From: Bradyrhizobium sp. dw_411
GTDB taxonomy: Bacteria > Pseudomonadota > Alphaproteobacteria > Rhizobiales > Xanthobacteraceae
Length of the DNA stretch: 64,000 nt
Assembly: GCF_018449695.1 (NCBI RefSeq)
Contig: NZ_JAAVUY010000012.1
Span: forward strand, 181,135-245,134
Direction: 5' to 3'
Shown here in pieces: positions 16,825 to 26,262 of this stretch; within the stretch, counting starts at the first letter, position 1, and every line of letters begins with the position of its first letter. The notes below the pieces were generated by a model. That model saw only the letters and a list, made by a program, of their open reading frames with translations, was not told the origin of the DNA and searched no databases. The translations under genes and the position numbers were made by a program.

Positions 16825-17409
16825 ATGAGCATTGCGACATCGCCTTCGAAGTCCTTCACCGTCATTGCAGCCATAACCCTGATTTCCGGGCTGGGTATCG
16901 ACCGTGCTGCTGCGCAGTCGATGCCCGATACCGAGAACGGCCGCTACGCGCTGTCGCCGGTTGCAGATGGGGTGGTCCGGCTCGATACCCGCACCGGCGC
17001 GGTGTCGACCTGCAGCCATGCCGGCGTGGGCTGGGCCTGCTACAGCGTGCCTGATGAGCGCGCTGCCCTCGACGCGGAAATCGGCCGGCTGCAGGCGGAT
17101 AGCGAAAAATCCAAGACCGAGCTGGAGAAATCCAAAACAGAGCTGGAAAAATCAAAGACCGAACTGGAAAAACTCAAGGCCGAATTGGCGGCGCGTGAAC
17201 CTGTCACCGGCAAGATCGACGAAGCGTTGCCGAAGACCGATCAGCTCAAGAAGCCGGAGCCGAAGGTGGCCGAGGGGCAGCGCCGGATCGAAATCCCGCT
17301 GCCGAGCGACCGCGATATGGATCGCGTGATGTCGTTTCTGGAGCAGGCATGGCGGCGGCTGGTCGAGATGGCCAACCGGATGCAGAAGGATGTCTCCGGG
17401 AAGATTTAG
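16825..17409 (+). CDS. Secreted coiled-coil protein with 21-base repeats
   Basis: The 194-residue product has a signal peptide ending near AAAQS (residue 31), a small domain with two cysteines (CSHAGVGWACYSVP), then a coiled coil. Three perfect seven-residue repeats of EKSKTEL form heptads at about residues 94-115, matching three 21-base DNA units near 17104-17166. The tail (DRDMDRVMSFLEQAWRRLVEM) is amphipathic. I do not recognise a named family; similar short proteins are annotated as hypothetical in Bradyrhizobium relatives. Probably periplasmic. Confidence 0.75.
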   Translation: MSIATSPSKSFTVIAAITLISGLGIDRAAAQSMPDTENGRYALSPVADGVVRLDTRTGAVSTCSHAGVGWACYSVPDERAALDAEIGRLQADSEKSKTELEKSKTELEKSKTELEKLKAELAAREPVTGKIDEALPKTDQLKKPEPKVAEGQRRIEIPLPSDRDMDRVMSFLEQAWRRLVEMANRMQKDVSGKI

Positions 17410-17435
17410 AACGGACGCGGCTCACTTCGTCGCTT

Positions 17436-17525
17436 CGTAGAGTGGGCAAAGGCGCGCTTGCGCCGTGCCCACCATTTCACTTGCTAAATAGGTTGGTGGG
17501 GACGCTTCGCTTTGCCCACCCTACG
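17436..17525. repeat. Dispersed palindromic repeat, family B, copy 1
   Basis: CGTAGAGTGGGCAAAGGCGC at the left and GCTTTGCCCACCCTACG at the right are inverted relative to each other, with GCGCCGTGCCCACC and GGTTGGTGGGGACGC as inner arms. The second copy is at 51694-51787. Confidence 0.8.
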
Positions 17526-17565
17526 AAGAAGCAACATTACCGCGCGACTTGTCGAGAGATCATTT

Positions 17566-18039
17566 ATGCCTCCACCCAAATCAGCATCCCGCACGCCGCC
17601 ATCGATTGTCACCGCCGCCACGATCGTGTCGTCGCGCCTCACGGTTCAGACACCGGGGCGCAGCTTTCTCGATCTCACCGCCGAGGTCGCGGGGTTCGTG
17701 CGGGACGCCGGCGCGATCGAGGGCGCGGTGACGCTGTTCATCCGTCATACCTCGGCGTCCCTGACGATACAGGAAAATGCCGATCCGACGGTGCTGGCGG
17801 ATTTGACGACCGCACTCGACCGGCTGGCGCCGGAACATGCCGGATGGCGCCACGACACCGAGGGGCCCGATGACATGCCGGCGCACATCAAGACCATGCT
17901 GACGGCGACCTCGCTGCAGATACCCGTCCTTGACGGCGATCTGGCGCTGGGAACATGGCAGGGGATTTACCTGATCGAGCACCGCGCCCATCCGCACCGG
18001 CGCGAAATCGTGCTGCAATTTGCGGGCAGGACCGGCTAG
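17566..18039 (+). CDS. YjbQ family protein (UPF0047)
   Basis: The 157-residue product carries the YjbQ signatures FIRHTSASLTIQENADP, the histidine in EGPDDMPAHIKTML and the C-terminal GTWQGIYLIEHR. Members bind a metal through histidines and in some cases have weak thiamine phosphate synthase activity; the main role is not settled. The ATG at 17566 is preceded by GAGAGATC. It follows repeat family B and is convergent with the MHS transporter gene. Confidence 0.88.
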   Translation: MPPPKSASRTPPSIVTAATIVSSRLTVQTPGRSFLDLTAEVAGFVRDAGAIEGAVTLFIRHTSASLTIQENADPTVLADLTTALDRLAPEHAGWRHDTEGPDDMPAHIKTMLTATSLQIPVLDGDLALGTWQGIYLIEHRAHPHRREIVLQFAGRTG

Positions 18040-18047
18040 CCAAATGC

Positions 18048-18080
18048 AAAACCGGCCGCGGATCGCTCCACGGCCGGCTT
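18048..18080 (-). terminator. Terminator of the MHS transporter gene
   Basis: Stem arms CCGGCCG (18052-18058) and CGGCCGG (18071-18077), with partial pairing outside, followed on the minus strand by TTTTG. It lies 45-75 bases after the transporter stop and just after the convergent YjbQ stop. Confidence 0.6.
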
Positions 18081-18123
18081 GTTGCGTCTGTGTCGTTCGC
18101 GCGGCGAGCGCCGCGGGCGGCAA

Positions 18124-19788
18124 TCAGTTCGACTTGATGTCGACGTCCTTGGTTTCCGGCAGGAAGAAGAAGCCGACGACCGCGGTGATCGATGCGAAGA
18201 TGATCGGATACCAGAGACCCGCATAGATATCGCCGGTTGAGGCCACGATCGCGAACGAGGTCGCGGGCAACAATCCGCCGAACCAGCCGTTGCCGATGTG
18301 ATAGGGCAGCGACATTGAGGTGTAGCGAATCTTGGTCGGGAACAGTTCGACCAGCATCGCTGCGATCGGCCCGTACACCATGGTGACGAAGATCACCAGG
18401 ATGAACAACAGCCCGATGATCGCGGCGACCTGCGGACGGAAGATATCGAACGGATTGGCCATCTTCACGATGCCGGCATCGCCGGCCTTGGGATAGCCCG
18501 CGGCAGCAACAGCGGTCGTGATTGCCGGGTTGGAGGTCTTGGCGTCGGTGTAGGCCACGTCCTTGCCGTTGACGACAACCTTTACGCCCGAGCCGGCTGC
18601 ACCAGCAACGGTCGTATACTTGACCGACGACTGGGCCAGGAAGGCGCGTGCGGTGTCGCAGGGCGACGTGAAGACGCGGGTGCCGACCGGATTGAAGAGA
18701 TCGCCGCAGCCTGCGGGATCGGCGACGACTTCGACCTTGGTGGCTTCGATCGCCTTTTCCAGTGCCGGGTTGGCGTTGGACGAGATCATCTTGAAGATCG
18801 GGAAGAAGGTCAGCGCCGCGATCAGGCAGCCCGCCAGGATGATCGGCTTGCGGCCGATCTTGTCTGACAATGCGCCGAATACGATGAAGAAACCGGTGCC
18901 GAACAACAGCGACCATGCGATCAGAAGGTTCGCGGTATAGCCATCGACCTTCAGGATCGATTGCAGGAAGAACAGCGCGTAGAACTGGCCGGTGTACCAG
19001 ACCACGCCCTGACCCATGGTGCCGCCGATCAGTGCCAGGATGACGATCTTGGCATTGCTCCAGTTGGCGAAGGCTTCAGTCAGCGGAGCCTTCGAGCTCT
19101 TGCCCTCGTCCTTCATCTTCTGGAACACCGGCGACTCGTTGAGGCGCAGCCGGATCCAGACGGAGACGCCGAGCAGAAGTACCGACACCAGGAACGGGAT
19201 ACGCCAGCCCCAGGCCGCAAAATCGGCTTCGCCGATCGCGGTGCGGGTAAACAGAATCACCAGCAGCGACAGGAACAGGCCGAGCGTCGCGGTGGTCTGA
19301 ATGAACGAGGTGTAGTAGCCGCGTTTGCCCTGCGGGGAATGTTCGGCGACATAGGTTGCGGCGCCGCCATACTCGCCTCCGAGGGCAAGGCCCTGTGCCA
19401 GACGCAACGCGATCAGGATCACCGGCGCGGCAAAGCCGATCGTCGCGGCATTCGGCAGCAGGCCGACGATGAAGGTCGACAGACCCATGATCAGGATGGT
19501 GACGAGGAAGGTGTATTTGCGCCCCACGATATCGCCGATGCGGCCGAACACGATGGCGCCGAAGGGGCGCACCAGGAAGCCGGCGGCGAAAGCCAGCAGC
19601 GCGAAGATATCGCGCGTGGCCGGCGGATAGGCCGAGAAGAATTGCGCGCCGATAATGCTGGCGAGCGATCCATAGAGATAGAAATCATACCATTCGAAAA
19701 CGGTGCCGAGCGATGAAGCGAGAATGACGAAACGTTCGTCCTTCGTCATGCCTCCGGTTCTCGCCTGCGGTACAGCTATTGTGGACAT
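18124..19788 (-). CDS. MHS-family MFS transporter with an extra soluble insert
   Basis: The 554-residue product belongs to the metabolite:H+ symporter group (ProP/ShiA/KgtP-like). Signatures are GTVFEWYDFYLYG at the N-terminus, FGRIGDIVGRKYTF between helices 2 and 3, and LRLAQGLALGGEYGGA. Helices 8-9 are separated by about 110 additional residues (approximately 335-445), with two cysteines and mixed beta character, which makes the protein longer than the usual 430-450 residues. Substrate is probably an organic acid or compatible solute but cannot be told. The N-terminus MSTIAVPQARTGGMTKDERF fits the family. The gene lies alone on the minus strand. Confidence 0.88.
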   Translation of the reverse strand: MSTIAVPQARTGGMTKDERFVILASSLGTVFEWYDFYLYGSLASIIGAQFFSAYPPATRDIFALLAFAAGFLVRPFGAIVFGRIGDIVGRKYTFLVTILIMGLSTFIVGLLPNAATIGFAAPVILIALRLAQGLALGGEYGGAATYVAEHSPQGKRGYYTSFIQTTATLGLFLSLLVILFTRTAIGEADFAAWGWRIPFLVSVLLLGVSVWIRLRLNESPVFQKMKDEGKSSKAPLTEAFANWSNAKIVILALIGGTMGQGVVWYTGQFYALFFLQSILKVDGYTANLLIAWSLLFGTGFFIVFGALSDKIGRKPIILAGCLIAALTFFPIFKMISSNANPALEKAIEATKVEVVADPAGCGDLFNPVGTRVFTSPCDTARAFLAQSSVKYTTVAGAAGSGVKVVVNGKDVAYTDAKTSNPAITTAVAAAGYPKAGDAGIVKMANPFDIFRPQVAAIIGLLFILVIFVTMVYGPIAAMLVELFPTKIRYTSMSLPYHIGNGWFGGLLPATSFAIVASTGDIYAGLWYPIIFASITAVVGFFFLPETKDVDIKSN

Positions 19789-20131
19789 CTCGTTCGCTCC
19801 CCGAAATCATTGATCAAAGCTCGCCCATGCGCCGGACTTGGCCGGATTGTTCACGGGATTTATTCAACGGTAACATCGCCGTGAAACCTCTCCCAATAAG
19901 ACTTTCGGCCCTGCGCACGGCAAAATCGGCAAAACGACGAACGCTGCCGACGACAGGCTGGGTCTCCGCTTCAGATTTGTTGCGACGCACAAATCGCCGG
20001 ATTAACCGGTTTACCGCATGGCAACATTGTGCGCTTGCATGCAACCTCTCGTCAGTGGACAATTCCAGTCAGGAAAATGAGGTCCGCAAGCCGAGATGTT
20101 CCCGGCTCGCAACTCCTCTTGCAAGACATCA
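19789..20131. other. Divergent region between the MHS gene and the response regulator
   Basis: About 340 bases with no believable gene. It must contain the promoter of the MHS transporter (leftward) and of the response regulator (rightward). I see no palindrome or promoter worth calling. Confidence 0.5.
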
Positions 20132-20806
20132 ATGACTGCTGCTGCCAGCACACGCCTCATCATTGCCGACGATCATCCGCTGTTCCGCGATGCCCTGCGG
20201 CAGGCGGTGGCCAGCGTCGTGGCCTCGGCTGGAATCGATGAAGCCGGTTCGTTCGAGGAACTGACCGCTTTGCTGGAACAGGATTCCGATGTCGATCTGA
20301 TCCTGCTTGATCTGACCATGCCTGGAATCTCGGGCTTCTCCGGCCTGATTTATCTGCGGGCGCAATATCCCGCGATTCCCGTGGTGATCGTCTCCGCCAG
20401 CGACGATGCCGCCACGATCCGGCGCTCGCTGGATTTTGGCGCCTCCGGGTTTATCCCCAAGCGTTTCGGGGTCGATACGCTGCGCGATGCGATCATGAAG
20501 GTGATGGACGGCGATGTCTGGGTGCCGGCGGATACCGACCTCACCGCCGTTGCCGATCCGGACATGACGCGCCTGCGCGACCGGCTGGTGACGTTGACCC
20601 CGCAGCAGGTCCGCGTGCTGATGATGTTGTCGGAAGGGCTGCTCAACAAGCAGATCGCTTATGAGCTTGGCGTGTCCGAAGCCACCATCAAGGCGCATGT
20701 GTCGGCGATCCTGCAGAAGCTCGGCGTCGAGAGCCGCACCCAGGCTGTGATCGCGGCCGCTAAAATCGCCGGCGGCCAGTGGCGGCAGGGCACGCCGACG
20801 GCGTAA
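20132..20806 (+). CDS. NarL/FixJ-type response regulator
   Basis: The 224-residue product has a receiver domain (LIIADDHPLFRDAL, phosphoacceptor aspartate in LILLDLTMPG near residue 59, VIVSASDD, and the lysine in GASGFIPKRF) and a LuxR-type helix-turn-helix (LTPQQVRVLMMLSEGLLNKQ, then VSEATIKAHVSAILQKLGV). It is convergent with the hybrid kinase, the stops separated by a single base, so the two probably form one signalling pair. I prefer ATG 20132, MTAAASTRLIIADDH; an ATG at 20096 adds 12 unrelated residues. Confidence 0.88.
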   Translation: MTAAASTRLIIADDHPLFRDALRQAVASVVASAGIDEAGSFEELTALLEQDSDVDLILLDLTMPGISGFSGLIYLRAQYPAIPVVIVSASDDAATIRRSLDFGASGFIPKRFGVDTLRDAIMKVMDGDVWVPADTDLTAVADPDMTRLRDRLVTLTPQQVRVLMMLSEGLLNKQIAYELGVSEATIKAHVSAILQKLGVESRTQAVIAAAKIAGGQWRQGTPTA

Positions 20807-20807
20807 C

Positions 20808-23800
20808 CTACTCCGCCGCGACCATCTGCTGGGTGCGCCACTGGCCGAGCAGCGCCCGCAGCGAAGCCGGTTTGACCGGCTTGTTGAGCACCGCAATCTG
20901 TTCCTCGCGCGCTGCGGCCCGCACATGCGGGCTGCGATCGGCGGTGATCAGGATCGCGGGAATGCCGTCGCCAAAACGACGGCGAATCTCCCGGATCGCG
21001 GCCACGCCGTTGCCGCGGTCGAGATGATAGTCGACCAGCAAACCCGTCACCCGCTTGCCCGCGGCCTCGATCGCCTCGATGGCGGCGTCGGGATCTGCCA
21101 CCGCGATCACCTCGGCGTTCCAGGCGGTGAGAAGCGTTTTCATGCCGTCGAGGATCGCCGCGTCGTTCTCGATGCACACGATCAGCGAGCCGCTCATCGG
21201 CGTCCGCGACAGTGGCGTCGCGCTGGTCACCGCGGCGGTGTGGTTGATGGCTTTGGCAATCGGCACCGTGACCGAGAAAACCGAGCCGCCGCTGATATTG
21301 GAATTGAGCGCGATGCCGTGGTTGAGAACCCGAGCCAGCCGCTCGACGATCGAAAGCCCCAGTCCGAGGCCGCGCGCGATCCGCGCGCCTTGCTCCAGCC
21401 GGTGGAACTCCTTGAAGATCTCGCCGCGCTTGAGAATGGGAATGCCGACGCCGGTGTCGTAGACGCCGATTTGCAGCGACTGGCCATGGCGGCGGCACCC
21501 GATCAGTACGCGGCCACGCGGGGTATATTTGATCGCATTGGAGATCAGGTTTTGCAGCAGCCGGCGTAGCAATAGCCGGTCGGATTCCACTGGCAGCGAC
21601 GACGGCACGAAGGTCAGCTTCAACCCCTTGGCGCGCGCGATCGGCGCAAACTCGATTTCCAGCGAACGCATCAGGTCGGCCATCTTGAAGCTGGTCACCG
21701 ACGTCGCCATGGCGCCGGCATCGAGCCGGGAAATATCCAACAGCGCACCCAGAATTTCCTCGATCGCTTCCAGGGAATCGTCGATGTTTTCGACCAGCCG
21801 GGAATCCTCGCCGCCGTTCTGGCGCTCGACGAGGCTCGTCACATAGAGCCGCGCCGCATTCAGCGGCTGCAGAATGTCGTGGCTGGCGGCCGCGAGAAAA
21901 CGCGTCTTGGAGATGTTGGCGTCCTCGGCGGTACTCTTGGCCAGCGCCAGTTCCGAATTCAGCCGGGTAAGTTCTTCGGTACGATCCCGTACGCGCTTTT
22001 CCAGCGTGGCGTTGGAGCGTTCCAGCGCTTCGGCGGCTTCGAAAGACGGGGTGACGTCGGAGAAGGTGATGACCAGGCCGCCGCCGGGCATCCGGTTGGC
22101 GCGCACTTCGATCACCATGTGACGATCCGGCAGGCGTTCCAGATAGGGTTCGCCTTCGGTTGTATAGGCGGCGAGCCGCATCTCCATCATGGAAGCGCTG
22201 TCGCCAAAGCCCGAGGGGCTGACGGCGGCCATGAATTCCAGGATCTCCTGCAGGGGAATCCCGATCTGGATGAGGTGCGGCGGCAGCGCCAGAATTTCGC
22301 TGAACTGCCGGTTGGAACAGATCAACTGCAAATCCGCGTCGAATACCGCGATGCCCTGCCGCACGTGATTGAGCGCGGTCTGCAGGATTTCGCGGTTGAA
22401 ATGAAGCGCGGCATGGGAGTCGTCGAGTAGTTTCAGGGCGGCCTTGGCAGAGACGGTGCGTTTGCGTAGCAACAGCGACATCACCAGACGCGAAGACGCC
22501 GCGCCAATCGAGGAGGCGATCAGATGCTCGGCATGCTGCAGCAGCTCGAAATCGGCTGGCGCCGCCGGGTCAAGACGGGCATGGTGGGTGATCGCAAAGG
22601 CTTCGAACGAATGCAAAGCGCGCTCGGGGCCGAGATATTGCGCCACCGTGCTTTGAATATCCTGCACCGTCACCGTGGTGCGCCAACGCCGGAATGTCGG
22701 CGTTATCGGCGCCAGCGCATGGGGCACGAACAGGTCGGCCTGCAATCGTTCGATCGAGGACGGCCGCCGCGCCAGCGACAGCACGACATAGGTCAAAATG
22801 TTGAGCGACAGCGACCACAGCGCGCCGTGCAGCAGCGGCGGCAGATCGGCGCCGAACAGCGCCTGCGGCCGCAACATCTCGATGCCGAAAGGACCGTGCT
22901 GCAGTAATTGCAGGCCCGCGATATTGCCGTCGAGAAAACTCGGCAGAAACAGCGTGTAGATCCATACGGCAACGCCGACCAGCATGCCGCCGATCGCGCC
23001 GCGCGCGGTTGCGCGTTGCCAAAAGAGACCGCCGAAGAAGGCCGGCGCGAGCTGCGCGATCGCCGCAAACGACAACAGGCCGATCGCCGCCAATTGGGTG
23101 TTGCCCAGCGCGCGGTAATAGAAATAGGCCATCGCCATGATGGCAAAAATCGCCAGACGCCTGACTCTCAGCAGGAAGTTGCCGAAATCCTTCTGGCCGG
23201 CGCGCGATTCACGGTCCCGCTGCAACACCAGCGGCATCACGATATCGTTCGAAACCATGATCGACAGCGCGACGCATTCCACGATCACCATCGCGGTCGC
23301 AGCCGACAGGCCGCCGATAAAGACGCCGACGCTCAGAAAAGCCTCGTTGGCCTCCATCGGCAGCGCCAGCACATACATGTCGCTGTCGACAGCGCCGAAC
23401 GGAAAGGTCACCAATCCCGCCAGCGCGATCGGAATCACGAACACGTTGATCGCGACCAGATACAGCGGAAACAGCCAGCGTGCCCGGCCGACCTCGGCAT
23501 CGCTGGAGCTCTCGACCACGCTGACGTGAAACTGCCGCGGCAACAGCATGATGGCGCAGAACGACAATAGCGTCATGGTCAGGAAATTGCCGATCGACGG
23601 CGTATATTCGATGGTGCGCAGCGCTTCCGGCGTCTTCATCGCGCGCTCGACGAGCTCGACGGGGCTGAACATCCAGAACGTGACGAAGGCGCCGGCGGCG
23701 ATAAAGGCCACCAGCTTGATGATGGATTCGGTGGCGACCGCCAGCATCAGGCCGTGCTGATGTTCGGTCGCGTCGGTCTGGCGGGTTCCGAACAGCACCG

Positions 23801-24317
23801 CGAACGCCGCCATCGCCAGCGTGGCCACCAGCGCGATATCGCCGATGATCGGAATTGAGGAGAAGGCCTGATCCTCGCTGAGAATGGTTTCGAGTGATGA
23901 CGCGACGGCCTTGAGCTGCAGCGCGATATAGGGAACCGATCCGATGATCGCGATCAGCACGACGGTGGTGGCGACCGCCTGGCTCTTGCCGTAGCGCGCG
24001 GCAATGAAGTCGGCGATCGAGGTGATGTTCTGCGATTTCGCCAGCCGGATCACGCGGCGAAGCAACGGCGTGCCGAACGCGATCATCAGGATCGGCCCGA
24101 CATAGATCGCCAGGAAATCGACGCTGGTGCGGGTGGCGAATCCGACCGAGCCGAAGAACGTCCAGGAGGTGCAATAGATCGCCAGCGACAGCGGATAGAT
24201 CAGCGCGCTGGCGCGTCCGCGCTGCATCGGCGACAGCCGGTCGCCGTAGCTGGCCACGAAAAACAGGAACCCGATGTAGCCGAAGGCGGCTGCGATCACG
24301 GCCCAGTCGTGCAACAT
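20808..24317 (-). CDS. Hybrid sensor kinase fused to a sodium/solute-symporter-like membrane domain
   Basis: The 1169-residue product has about 13 membrane helices of the SSS (PutP/CbrA) type over roughly residues 1-520. A PAS-like domain (VFDADLQLICSNRQFSEILA) near 650 follows, then a HisKA domain with AASHDILQPLNAARL near 810, an HATPase (DTGVGIP, GLGLGLSIVERLA) near 960-990, and a C-terminal receiver (LIVCIENDAAILDGM; aspartate in LLVDYHLDRGNG near 1095). The fused transporter part may sense or import the ligand. A GGGAG site precedes the ATG at 24317. Convergent with a NarL-type regulator, its likely partner. Confidence 0.9.
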   Translation of the reverse strand: MLHDWAVIAAAFGYIGFLFFVASYGDRLSPMQRGRASALIYPLSLAIYCTSWTFFGSVGFATRTSVDFLAIYVGPILMIAFGTPLLRRVIRLAKSQNITSIADFIAARYGKSQAVATTVVLIAIIGSVPYIALQLKAVASSLETILSEDQAFSSIPIIGDIALVATLAMAAFAVLFGTRQTDATEHQHGLMLAVATESIIKLVAFIAAGAFVTFWMFSPVELVERAMKTPEALRTIEYTPSIGNFLTMTLLSFCAIMLLPRQFHVSVVESSSDAEVGRARWLFPLYLVAINVFVIPIALAGLVTFPFGAVDSDMYVLALPMEANEAFLSVGVFIGGLSAATAMVIVECVALSIMVSNDIVMPLVLQRDRESRAGQKDFGNFLLRVRRLAIFAIMAMAYFYYRALGNTQLAAIGLLSFAAIAQLAPAFFGGLFWQRATARGAIGGMLVGVAVWIYTLFLPSFLDGNIAGLQLLQHGPFGIEMLRPQALFGADLPPLLHGALWSLSLNILTYVVLSLARRPSSIERLQADLFVPHALAPITPTFRRWRTTVTVQDIQSTVAQYLGPERALHSFEAFAITHHARLDPAAPADFELLQHAEHLIASSIGAASSRLVMSLLLRKRTVSAKAALKLLDDSHAALHFNREILQTALNHVRQGIAVFDADLQLICSNRQFSEILALPPHLIQIGIPLQEILEFMAAVSPSGFGDSASMMEMRLAAYTTEGEPYLERLPDRHMVIEVRANRMPGGGLVITFSDVTPSFEAAEALERSNATLEKRVRDRTEELTRLNSELALAKSTAEDANISKTRFLAAASHDILQPLNAARLYVTSLVERQNGGEDSRLVENIDDSLEAIEEILGALLDISRLDAGAMATSVTSFKMADLMRSLEIEFAPIARAKGLKLTFVPSSLPVESDRLLLRRLLQNLISNAIKYTPRGRVLIGCRRHGQSLQIGVYDTGVGIPILKRGEIFKEFHRLEQGARIARGLGLGLSIVERLARVLNHGIALNSNISGGSVFSVTVPIAKAINHTAAVTSATPLSRTPMSGSLIVCIENDAAILDGMKTLLTAWNAEVIAVADPDAAIEAIEAAGKRVTGLLVDYHLDRGNGVAAIREIRRRFGDGIPAILITADRSPHVRAAAREEQIAVLNKPVKPASLRALLGQWRTQQMVAAE

Positions 24318-24342
24318 CGCCGTTTTACTCCCTGCGGGCCCT

Positions 24343-24403
24343 AAAGCGTTTTTCGAGCGAAGTGGATACCGGTTCGCGTGAAGAAAACGCGTTAAAAATA
24401 AAG
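24343..24403 (+). repeat. Dispersed repeat, family A
   Basis: AAAGCGTTTTTCGAGCGAAG, then GTGGATACCGGTTCGCGTG and AAGAAAACGCG: the full core element with its inverted AGCGTTTT/AAAACGC ends. It lies between the GlpM-like gene and the hybrid kinase start. Confidence 0.8.
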
Positions 24404-24489
24404 CACCCGCTTCAGGGTAAAATCTAGCGCTTTGCCCCAGCGCAGGCGACAGCGATTTTCCGGTCAAATCTGGGAAACTGGAGTTGTCG

Positions 24490-24819
24490 TTAAGTCCAGC
24501 GCGGGAGCAGGAAAATGCCCAGCGCGACGGCGAGCCACACCACCAGCCCGCCGGCGAGCGCGATGCGGTAGTCGACATGACCGACGGCAAAATAGCAGAC
24601 GGCCAGAAAGGCGAGATACGCCGGAATGGTTTTGGCGCCGGCCATGCAGGCTTCGCGGAAGCCGGCATTGTCGCCCTTGGCGCCGACAAGCAGCAATGCG
24701 ATCACGGCAAACGTCGGAAATAACGGCAGAATACCGGGAAGGATGTTGCCTCGCCTGGATAGAAGGGCAATCGCCGCTGTCACAAGGCCGCCGATGATAG
24801 CCTTCCAGACAATGTCCAT
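24490..24819 (-). CDS. GlpM-like small membrane protein
   Basis: The 109-residue product is very hydrophobic with three to four helices and matches the GlpM family by its N-terminal MDIVWKAIIGGLVTAAIALL and the motif RRGNILPGILPLFPTFA. The name GlpM comes from a Pseudomonas gene linked to alginate and glycerol metabolism; the molecular role is not known. It starts 15 bases after the hemA stop, so it is probably co-transcribed with hemA. Confidence 0.78.
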   Translation of the reverse strand: MDIVWKAIIGGLVTAAIALLSRRGNILPGILPLFPTFAVIALLLVGAKGDNAGFREACMAGAKTIPAYLAFLAVCYFAVGHVDYRIALAGGLVVWLAVALGIFLLPRWT

Positions 24820-24834
24820 CCGTCCACTAACCGC

Positions 24835-26064
24835 CTATTCAGCCGCCAGCGACTTGTTGCGCAATCGGAGGCCGAGACGCTCCCAGACCTGCACCAGCGC
24901 GTCGGCGAGCTGATCGATCAGGCCGTCATCGTGATAGGGCGACGGCGTGATCCGCAGCCGCTCGGTGCCCTTGGCCACGGTCGGATAGTTGATCGGCTGG
25001 ATGTAGATGTTGTGCTCTTCAAGCAGGATGTCGCAGGCCCGCTTGCAATGCTCGGGATCGCCGACGAACAGCGGCACGATATGGGTGTCGCTCGACATCA
25101 CCGGCAGGCCCGCGGCGGTCAGGATCGCCTTGACGCGGGCGGCGCGGTCCTGGTGGCGTTCGCGCTCCCAGCTTGAGGTCTTGAGGTGCTTGATTGCGGC
25201 TGTCGCGGCCGAACAGATCGCGGGCGGCAGCGCGGTGGTGAAGATGAAGCCCGGTGCATAGGAGCGCACGGCGTCGATGATATCGGCGGATCCCGCGATG
25301 TAACCGCCGAGACAGCCGAACGCCTTGGCGAGCGTGCCCTCCAGGATATCGATGCGGTGCATCACGCCGTCGCGCTCGGCAATGCCGCCGCCGCGTGGGC
25401 CATACATGCCGACCGCGTGAACTTCGTCGACATAGGTCATTGCGCCGTATTTCTCGGCGAGATCGCAGATCTTCGCCAGCGGCGCGATATCGCCGTCCAT
25501 CGAATACAGGCTCTCGCAGGCGATCAGCTTCGGCCGGTCCGGCCCGGCGGCGCGCAGCAATTCCTCCAGGTGCGCCACGTCGCTGTGGCGGAACACCTGG
25601 CGCTCACAGCCGCCCTGGCGAATGCCTTCGATCATCGAGTTATGATTCAGCGCGTCCGACAGGATCAGGCAGTTCGGAATAAGTTTGGCGATGGTCGCGA
25701 TACCGGTCTGGTTCGAGACATAGCCCGAGGTGAACAGCAGCGCGGCCTGTTTGCCATGGAGATCGGCGAGCTCCGCTTCGAGCTGCACCAGCGGATGGTG
25801 GGTGCCGGCGATGTTGCGGGTGCCGCCGGCGCCGGTACCGACCCGGGTCGCAGTCTCGACCATGGCGCCGACCACTTTGGGGTGCTGGCCCATGCCGAGA
25901 TAGTCGTTGGAACACCAGATCACGACGTTGCGGGCGCCCTTCGGGGAATGCCACACCGCGTGCGGGAACCGCCCGGCGATGCGTTCGAGATCGGCGAAAA
26001 CCCGGTAACGCCGCTCATCATGCAGGCGGTCGAGAGCGGCACTGAAGAACTTGCTGTAATCCAT
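24835..26064 (-). CDS. hemA: 5-aminolevulinate synthase
   Basis: Condenses glycine and succinyl-CoA into 5-aminolevulinate, the first step of haem synthesis in alphaproteobacteria. The 409-residue product carries the alpha-oxoamine synthase signatures: SNDYLGMGQHPKV, GTGAGGTRNIAGTHHP, MTYVDEVHAVGMYG, and the PLP lysine in EGTLAKAFGCLGGY. Length is typical. It starts MDYSKFFSAALDRL. It supplies haem for the oxidase genes at 1224-7968, though it is not linked to them. Confidence 0.96.
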   Translation of the reverse strand: MDYSKFFSAALDRLHDERRYRVFADLERIAGRFPHAVWHSPKGARNVVIWCSNDYLGMGQHPKVVGAMVETATRVGTGAGGTRNIAGTHHPLVQLEAELADLHGKQAALLFTSGYVSNQTGIATIAKLIPNCLILSDALNHNSMIEGIRQGGCERQVFRHSDVAHLEELLRAAGPDRPKLIACESLYSMDGDIAPLAKICDLAEKYGAMTYVDEVHAVGMYGPRGGGIAERDGVMHRIDILEGTLAKAFGCLGGYIAGSADIIDAVRSYAPGFIFTTALPPAICSAATAAIKHLKTSSWERERHQDRAARVKAILTAAGLPVMSSDTHIVPLFVGDPEHCKRACDILLEEHNIYIQPINYPTVAKGTERLRITPSPYHDDGLIDQLADALVQVWERLGLRLRNKSLAAE

Positions 26065-26262
26065 CGCAAAAAACCTGAAACGGAACCTGAAGCCGGGGCG
26101 GCGGCGTCTTTTTAGAGCTTTTCCAGGTTTAATGTCGAGCCGGAATTGAGTGTCCTGCCGCCCGTCCAGCGGGGAGCTGGGTTGTTTGCGGCAAGGATCG
26201 CCAATCCGTGCTCGTTTTGATCAATATGCGCGGTCCAGACCGGTTAGCCCGTGAGAAAGCTC

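Noticed and set aside
26190..26250. TTGATCAA near the hemA/HiPIP divergent region as a possible FixK/FNR box
   Set aside because: The half-sites TTGAT and ATCAA overlap with no four-base spacer, so it does not match the FixK/FNR consensus.
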